NCBI RefSeq assembly: GCF_035325945.1
Contig: NZ_DAOKYX010000008.1
Coordinates: 1-64,000 of the forward strand
DNA length: 64,000 nucleotides
Origin: Parvibaculum sp035325945
Lineage (GTDB): Bacteria > Pseudomonadota > Alphaproteobacteria > Parvibaculales > Parvibaculaceae
Reading direction: 5' to 3'
The translations under genes and the position numbers were made by a program. The notes under the pieces are model-generated. The model worked only from the letters and a program-made list of their open reading frames with translations, made no database searches and had not been told where the DNA came from. Shown here in pieces: positions 60,168 through 64,000 of the stretch (the first letter of the stretch is position 1; every line of letters starts with the position of its first letter).

Positions 60168-61041
60168 GTTCCGGCGCCTCGGCGAGCGCGAGATATTGCT
60201 TCGCCAGCGGCAGCCACTTCTCCGGCTTGCGCCGGTCATGCTCGAGAATATGGACGAGCGAGAGGCGCGCGCGCAGACAGGCCCGATAGCGCCAGTAAAA
60301 GGCGATGAGTTCCTGCGGCGGCGGATCGCTTCTGCTCTCGGCATAGCGCGCGAGAATGAGGGGGCCGATCCAGCCGGCGCCGAGCCGCTTGCACTCCAGG
60401 CCGAGAAAAGTGAGTTCGTCGAGCGGATCGACGAGTCTCAGCGAGCGGTTGAATTCGAGGCAATCTATCACCACGGGCGGCGGACCGAGGCAGACATGCT
60501 CGGGCCGCAAATCCCCATGCCCCTCGACGACGCGCCCCTGCTCGACGCGCGACGCGAGGAGATGGGCCCGGTTGCGCAGCACATCCTCGATGCGCCCGAG
60601 CATGTCGGCAACGCGCATGTGGTCGAGCCCGAAAGCAGGATCGGTCAGCACCGCTCTCGTCGTCGCCTGCTCATGGATGAATTGCCGCACGAAGGCTTCG
60701 GCCGTGAGCGCGGCGGGCTCGGCATCGCGGTAGAACGCCGCCAGCCGGTCGGCGACCGCAACGATCTCGTCGCGGCGGACCGTGCCCTCCCCGATCGCCC
60801 GGTCGAGCATCCGCTCGCGGGGCAGACGGCGCATGAGAACGAGCCAGTCGACCGTCGCGCCCTCGCCGTCGATGGCAAGCTCGCCCGAGGGCGTCGCGGT
60901 CAGCGGCACGANNNNNNNNNNNNNNNNNNNNNNNNNNNNNNNNNNNNNNNNNNNNNNNNNNNNNNNNNNNNNNNNNNNNNNNNNNNNNNNNNNNNNNNNN
61001 NNNNNNNNNNNCGACATGTTCCGCTGGTTGTCCGATCCCAT
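60148..61041 (-). CDS. APH-type kinase (COG2187-like), interrupted by an assembly gap
   Basis: C-terminal part has VVEGHGDLRPEHVCL (Brenner-type catalytic loop), VVIDCLEFNRSLRLVDPLDELTFLGLECKRLG (metal-binding region), typical of the COG2187 aminoglycoside-phosphotransferase-like group. The N-terminus is lost in the 100-N gap at 60912-61011; the short segment after it (MGSDNQRNMS) is a plausible start. In this family about 90 residues normally precede the VPLTATPSGEL segment, so more than 100 bases may be missing. Confidence 0.8.
   Translation of the reverse strand: MGSDNQRNMSXXXXXXXXXXXXXXXXXXXXXXXXXXXXXXXXXXVPLTATPSGELAIDGEGATVDWLVLMRRLPRERMLDRAIGEGTVRRDEIVAVADRLAAFYRDAEPAALTAEAFVRQFIHEQATTRAVLTDPAFGLDHMRVADMLGRIEDVLRNRAHLLASRVEQGRVVEGHGDLRPEHVCLGPPPVVIDCLEFNRSLRLVDPLDELTFLGLECKRLGAGWIGPLILARYAESRSDPPPQELIAFYWRYRACLRARLSLVHILEHDRRKPEKWLPLAKQYLALAEAPELSPALP
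60912..61011. other. Assembly gap (100 N) with no duplicated flanks
   Basis: Unlike the other two N runs, the flanking bases are not repeated, so real sequence is missing from the APH gene. Confidence 0.9.
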
Positions 61042-61153
61042 GAGCATCGCCGATCTGGCACCGGGATCGTTGACACAGATCAAGGAAAGGGACGCGCCGC
61101 GCGCCCATCCTCATCGAAGCCCGTATGCGGAAGGCCGTCCCCGGAGGCACGAG

Positions 61154-61669
61154 ATGACCACATTCGCCGTCCTGCCGCCCCAGCTGACGCGCCTTTTCTC
61201 CCGGATCGACGCGGCGGATACGAGCAGCGAGCGGCTGCGCCTTCTTCTCGACTTCTGGACCGCGCGGCGAAACGCCCGCATCCTGCCCATGGCCGCCGAT
61301 CTCGGGCCGCCGCCTCCGCCTCACGCCGCGCATGCCTTTCTCTTCCGCCGTCTGCCGGGCCCCGAGCGGAATTGGGAAGCCGCGCAGGCTGGCGCGGACG
61401 CGGCCGATCTCATCGGCCTCACGGCACGTGGCCGCTCACTGTCCGATCTTGCGGAGCCGCGCATCGCCGTGCGGCTCAGGCGTCTCTTTGAATTCGTGGC
61501 CCGGACCGGGGAACCCGCCGCCGCCATGTTCGAGACGCGGAGCGGCGCGCGCCGCGAATGGATCGAGGTGCTGGCCGCGCCGCTTTCGAGCAACGCCATC
61601 GATGTCGACGGCATTTTCGGCGGCATAGCCGCCCGGCGCGAAGCGACAAAACCGCGGCAGAACCGATGA
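61154..61669 (+). CDS. PAS-like (PAS_5) domain protein
   Basis: 171 residues. LLLDFWTARRNARILPMAADLGP, then a PAS-like core ending RLRRLFEFVARTGEPAAAMFETRSG ... EVLAAPLSSN, matches the alphaproteobacterial PAS_5 pattern of small proteins without an output domain. Role unknown. Start follows GGAGGCACGAG. It ends 2 bp from the convergent rtcB stop. Confidence 0.75.
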   Translation: MTTFAVLPPQLTRLFSRIDAADTSSERLRLLLDFWTARRNARILPMAADLGPPPPPHAAHAFLFRRLPGPERNWEAAQAGADAADLIGLTARGRSLSDLAEPRIAVRLRRLFEFVARTGEPAAAMFETRSGARREWIEVLAAPLSSNAIDVDGIFGGIAARREATKPRQNR

Positions 61670-61671
61670 AC

Positions 61672-63102
61672 CTATCCCTTGATGCAGATGACGGGATCGA
61701 GACGGGCGACGCGGCGCGCGAGCCCCGCGTGCTCCGCCGCTTCGACCACCGCCCCGGATTCCTTGTAGGCGCCCGGCGCCTCCTCCGCGACGCCCCGGAG
61801 CGACGGACTGCGAATGATGATGCCCCGCGCGGCCAGCTCGTCGACAAGCGCGCGCCCGCGCCAGCGCCGCAGCGCCTGATGGCGGCTCATGCTGCGGCCC
61901 GCGCCATGACACGCCGAGCTGAAGGACGCCGCCTCGCCCGCCGCGGTGCCGGCGAGCACATAGGAGCTCGTGCCCATGCTGCCGCCGATGAGCACCGGCT
62001 GACCCGTCGCCCGGAATGCCTCGGGCAGATCCGCATGGCCGGGGCCGAAGGCCCGCGTCGCCCCCTTGCGATGCACATAAAGTTCGCGCATTCGTCCATC
62101 GACGGGATGGATCTCGGTCTTGCAGGTGTTGTGCGAAACATCGAAGAGAAGATCGAGCGGCGCATCAGGGAAATAGTGTCCGAAGACGCGACGTACGAGG
62201 TGGGTGAGAATCTGCCTGTTGGCGAAGGCACAATTCGTCGCTGCGCGCATCGCGCCGAGATAGGTTTCGCCGATCGGCGAGCGGATGGGCGCGCAGGCAA
62301 GCTCGCGGTCGGGGAGCTCAAAGCCCCGCGCCGCGGCATCGGCGGCCATGTCGCGCAGGAATTCCGTTCCGATCTGGTGGCCGAGGCCGCGCGAACCGCA
62401 ATGGATGGAGATGACGACCTCCCCGAGACGCAGGCCGAATGTGGCGGCGACGTTCGCATCGTATATCTCGCTCACCTCCTGAATTTCGAGATAGTGATTG
62501 CCGGAGCCGAGCGTGCCCATTTCGCGGCGCTGCCGCTCCCGCGCATGTTCCGAAACGCAGTCCGCCCGCGCGCCGCGCATGGTGCCCCCCTCCTCGATCC
62601 GCTCGAGATCGCTCGCGCGCCCATATCCCTCGCTGACGGCCCAGCCCGCGCCGCCTTCGAGCATCGCCACCATGGCGGCGCTGTCGAGCGAGATCGCGCC
62701 GGTGCTGCCGAGCCCGACCGGAATATTCGTGTAAAGATCATTGGCAAGCGACTTCTGCACCAGCCGGATCCGCGCCACGTCGACGCCGGTGATGAGCGCG
62801 CGGACGCCGCAGGAAATATCGAACCCCACCCCGCCCGCAGAAACCACGCCGCCTTCCTCGGGATCGAAGGCCGCGACGCCGCCTATGGGAAAGCCATAGC
62901 CCCAATGCGCATCCGGCATGGCATAGGCCGCGCGCACGATGCCGGGCAGCCGCGCCACATTGGCAAGCTGTTCACCCACCTTGTCGTCCATTTCGTTGAG
63001 CAGCGTCTCGTCGGCATAGATGACGCCCGGCACGTGCATGCCGGCCTCGGGTTCGAGCCGCCATGCCGTCTCCGCCACGCGCGTGAAACGTGCCGGGTCC
63101 AT
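61672..63102 (-). CDS. rtcB: RNA-splicing ligase RtcB
   Basis: 476 residues. Metal ligands in AYAMPDAHWGYGFPIGGVAAF, SAGGVGFDISCGVRAL, GSGNHYLEIQ; catalytic His in SSACHGAGRSMSR, which is guanylated. RtcB joins 2',3'-cyclic phosphate or 3'-phosphate RNA ends to 5'-OH ends with GTP and Mn2+. ATG 63102 has AGGAGG upstream. It lies 27 bp behind archease, its activator. Confidence 0.97.
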   Translation of the reverse strand: MDPARFTRVAETAWRLEPEAGMHVPGVIYADETLLNEMDDKVGEQLANVARLPGIVRAAYAMPDAHWGYGFPIGGVAAFDPEEGGVVSAGGVGFDISCGVRALITGVDVARIRLVQKSLANDLYTNIPVGLGSTGAISLDSAAMVAMLEGGAGWAVSEGYGRASDLERIEEGGTMRGARADCVSEHARERQRREMGTLGSGNHYLEIQEVSEIYDANVAATFGLRLGEVVISIHCGSRGLGHQIGTEFLRDMAADAAARGFELPDRELACAPIRSPIGETYLGAMRAATNCAFANRQILTHLVRRVFGHYFPDAPLDLLFDVSHNTCKTEIHPVDGRMRELYVHRKGATRAFGPGHADLPEAFRATGQPVLIGGSMGTSSYVLAGTAAGEAASFSSACHGAGRSMSRHQALRRWRGRALVDELAARGIIIRSPSLRGVAEEAPGAYKESGAVVEAAEHAGLARRVARLDPVICIKG

Positions 63103-63129
63103 CGGCACCTCCTGCTGTGGATCGCCCGC

Positions 63130-63546
63130 CTAGACGTCAACAATACACTGGGCAAGCCACTCGCCATCGGCTTTTCGTTCGACGCGAAGCGCCGTGTAGG
63201 TCGCGCCCTTGACCTCCGCCGCCGGTTCGTGCCGGAGACGATCGACGTGTTCTCCCCATGCCGAGCCGGTGAGCTTGCCGCCTGCGATTGCGACCTCGAA
63301 ACGGCCGAACACCATACGCCGAACGGCCATTTCATAGACGATCGCGTTAAGCCATTCGACGAGCAGCAAATCGGGCGCGGGCGCTTCGCAGACGATGGCG
63401 ACACGCTCCTGAGGCCGGATGCGCGCGGGCTCGATCATGGCGGCGGTGAGCGCCAGCGCGCATTGCTCGAAGGCTTGAGGCAGCGTCGGCGCAATGCCGC
63501 GCACGCCGACATCGGCCCCGTGCTCGAAATGCTCCCATCGCGCCAT
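63130..63546 (-). CDS. Archease, RtcB activating protein
   Basis: 138 residues. N-terminal WEHFEHGADVGVRG (metal-binding Asp), APDLLLVEWLNAIVYEMAVRRMVFGRFEV, and the C-terminal QCIVDV acidic end are archease hallmarks. Archease speeds RtcB guanylation and allows multiple turnover. ATG 63546 fits the family start; the frame is open further. First gene of a two-gene operon with rtcB. Confidence 0.95.
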   Translation of the reverse strand: MARWEHFEHGADVGVRGIAPTLPQAFEQCALALTAAMIEPARIRPQERVAIVCEAPAPDLLLVEWLNAIVYEMAVRRMVFGRFEVAIAGGKLTGSAWGEHVDRLRHEPAAEVKGATYTALRVERKADGEWLAQCIVDV

Positions 63547-63598
63547 GGGCGGCCCTCTCCTCGATTGCAGGCAGGCGGCTGACATGTTGGCGGCAGGC

Positions 63599-64000
63599 AT
63601 GAACGACGGCAAGGGCGCGCTTCTCACCGACCTCTATCAGTTGACGATGATCCAGGCCTATCTGGCGCGAGGGAAGACCGGCACGGCCGTCTTCGAGTTC
63701 TTCATGCGCCATTTTCCGCCGCAGCGTGGTTTCCTCATCGCAGCGGGGCTCGAACAGGCGCTCGATTTTCTGGAAACGCTGCGCTTCACCAGGGCCGAGA
63801 TCGAGTGGCTGAAGGCGAGCGGCCGCTTCAGCAACGACCTCATCTCCTATCTCGAGGACTTCCGCTTCACCGGCGATGTCGATGCGATGCAAGAGGGCAC
63901 GGCCTTCTTTGCCGACGAGCCGATCCTGCGCGTCACGGCGTCGCTCCCCGAAGCGCAGCTCGTCGAATCGCGGCTCATCAATCTTCTTCACTATCAGACC
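63599..64000 (+). CDS. pncB: Nicotinate phosphoribosyltransferase, N-terminal part (runs off the window)
   Basis: 134 codons visible with no stop. LLTDLYQLTMIQAYLARGK, AVFEFFMRHFPPQRGFLIAAGLEQALDFLE, RFTGDVDAMQEGTAFFADEPILRVTASLPEAQLVESRLINLLHYQT match PncB. It joins nicotinate to PRPP for NAD salvage. ATG 63599 or 63584. Divergent from archease with about 50 bp between. Confidence 0.95.
   Translation, partial: MNDGKGALLTDLYQLTMIQAYLARGKTGTAVFEFFMRHFPPQRGFLIAAGLEQALDFLETLRFTRAEIEWLKASGRFSNDLISYLEDFRFTGDVDAMQEGTAFFADEPILRVTASLPEAQLVESRLINLLHYQT

Overview
The window is high-GC DNA, apart from one short AT-rich patch, and comes from an alphaproteobacterium. Evidence for the class is the co-occurrence of a CtrA response regulator, its co-factor SciP, the phosphotransferase ChpT, a Caulobacter-type fliF-fliG-flbE-fliN-flbD order, an EipA (DUF1134) envelope protein, an alphaproteobacterial RpoH and a small heat-shock gene with a ROSE-like leader. 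Genus cannot be fixed from the sequence alone. Three runs of 100 N mark scaffold joins. Two of them are flanked by identical 55-bp ends and look like unmerged contig overlaps; the third interrupts a gene.

Positions 1-20.6 kb hold a motility and cell-cycle block. After tRNA-Met and the mnmA-pmtA pair (minus strand), a plus-strand run carries fliK, flgD, sciP, fliF, fliG, flbE/fliH, fliN, flbD, flhA, flhF-like and flhG-like genes and a small membrane protein. Then come yajQ and fliI-fliJ (minus), ctrA (plus), chpT (minus) and cysQ (plus). A sigma-54 promoter match lies in front of fliK, and CtrA-like TTAA half-site pairs lie in front of sciP, fliF, fliI and ctrA. This suggests CtrA at the top of the hierarchy and FlbD/sigma-54 below it.

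Positions 20.7-31.2 kb are envelope and stress housekeeping: a ydbH-ynbE-ydbL operon divergent from eipA, a coiled-coil membrane protein, tRNA-Glu, a JAMM-protease operon, rluD, rpoH, msrA, a hydrolase/SCP2 pair and a small secreted protein. Positions 31.3-36.2 kb are a livKHMGF branched-chain amino-acid ABC operon with 4-bp overlaps at most junctions.

Positions 36.2-56.4 kb contain an hsp20 gene with a candidate sigma-32 promoter and RNA thermometer, a Pat-type acyl-CoA synthetase/acetyltransferase fusion, an esterase, a sensor-receiver protein without a kinase domain next to an Hpt protein, threonine aldolase, gltBD, a hybrid histidine kinase, a COQ4-like protein and an MBOAT acyltransferase with a small membrane partner.

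Positions 56.6-64.0 kb form the most unusual neighbourhood: an alpha/beta hydrolase, a phosphoribosyltransferase, a CapA-like phosphoesterase, a PRPP synthetase, an APH-type kinase, a PAS-like protein, RtcB RNA ligase with archease, and the start of nicotinate phosphoribosyltransferase. PRPP production and use sit beside RNA repair, which makes this the best candidate for an undescribed functional module.
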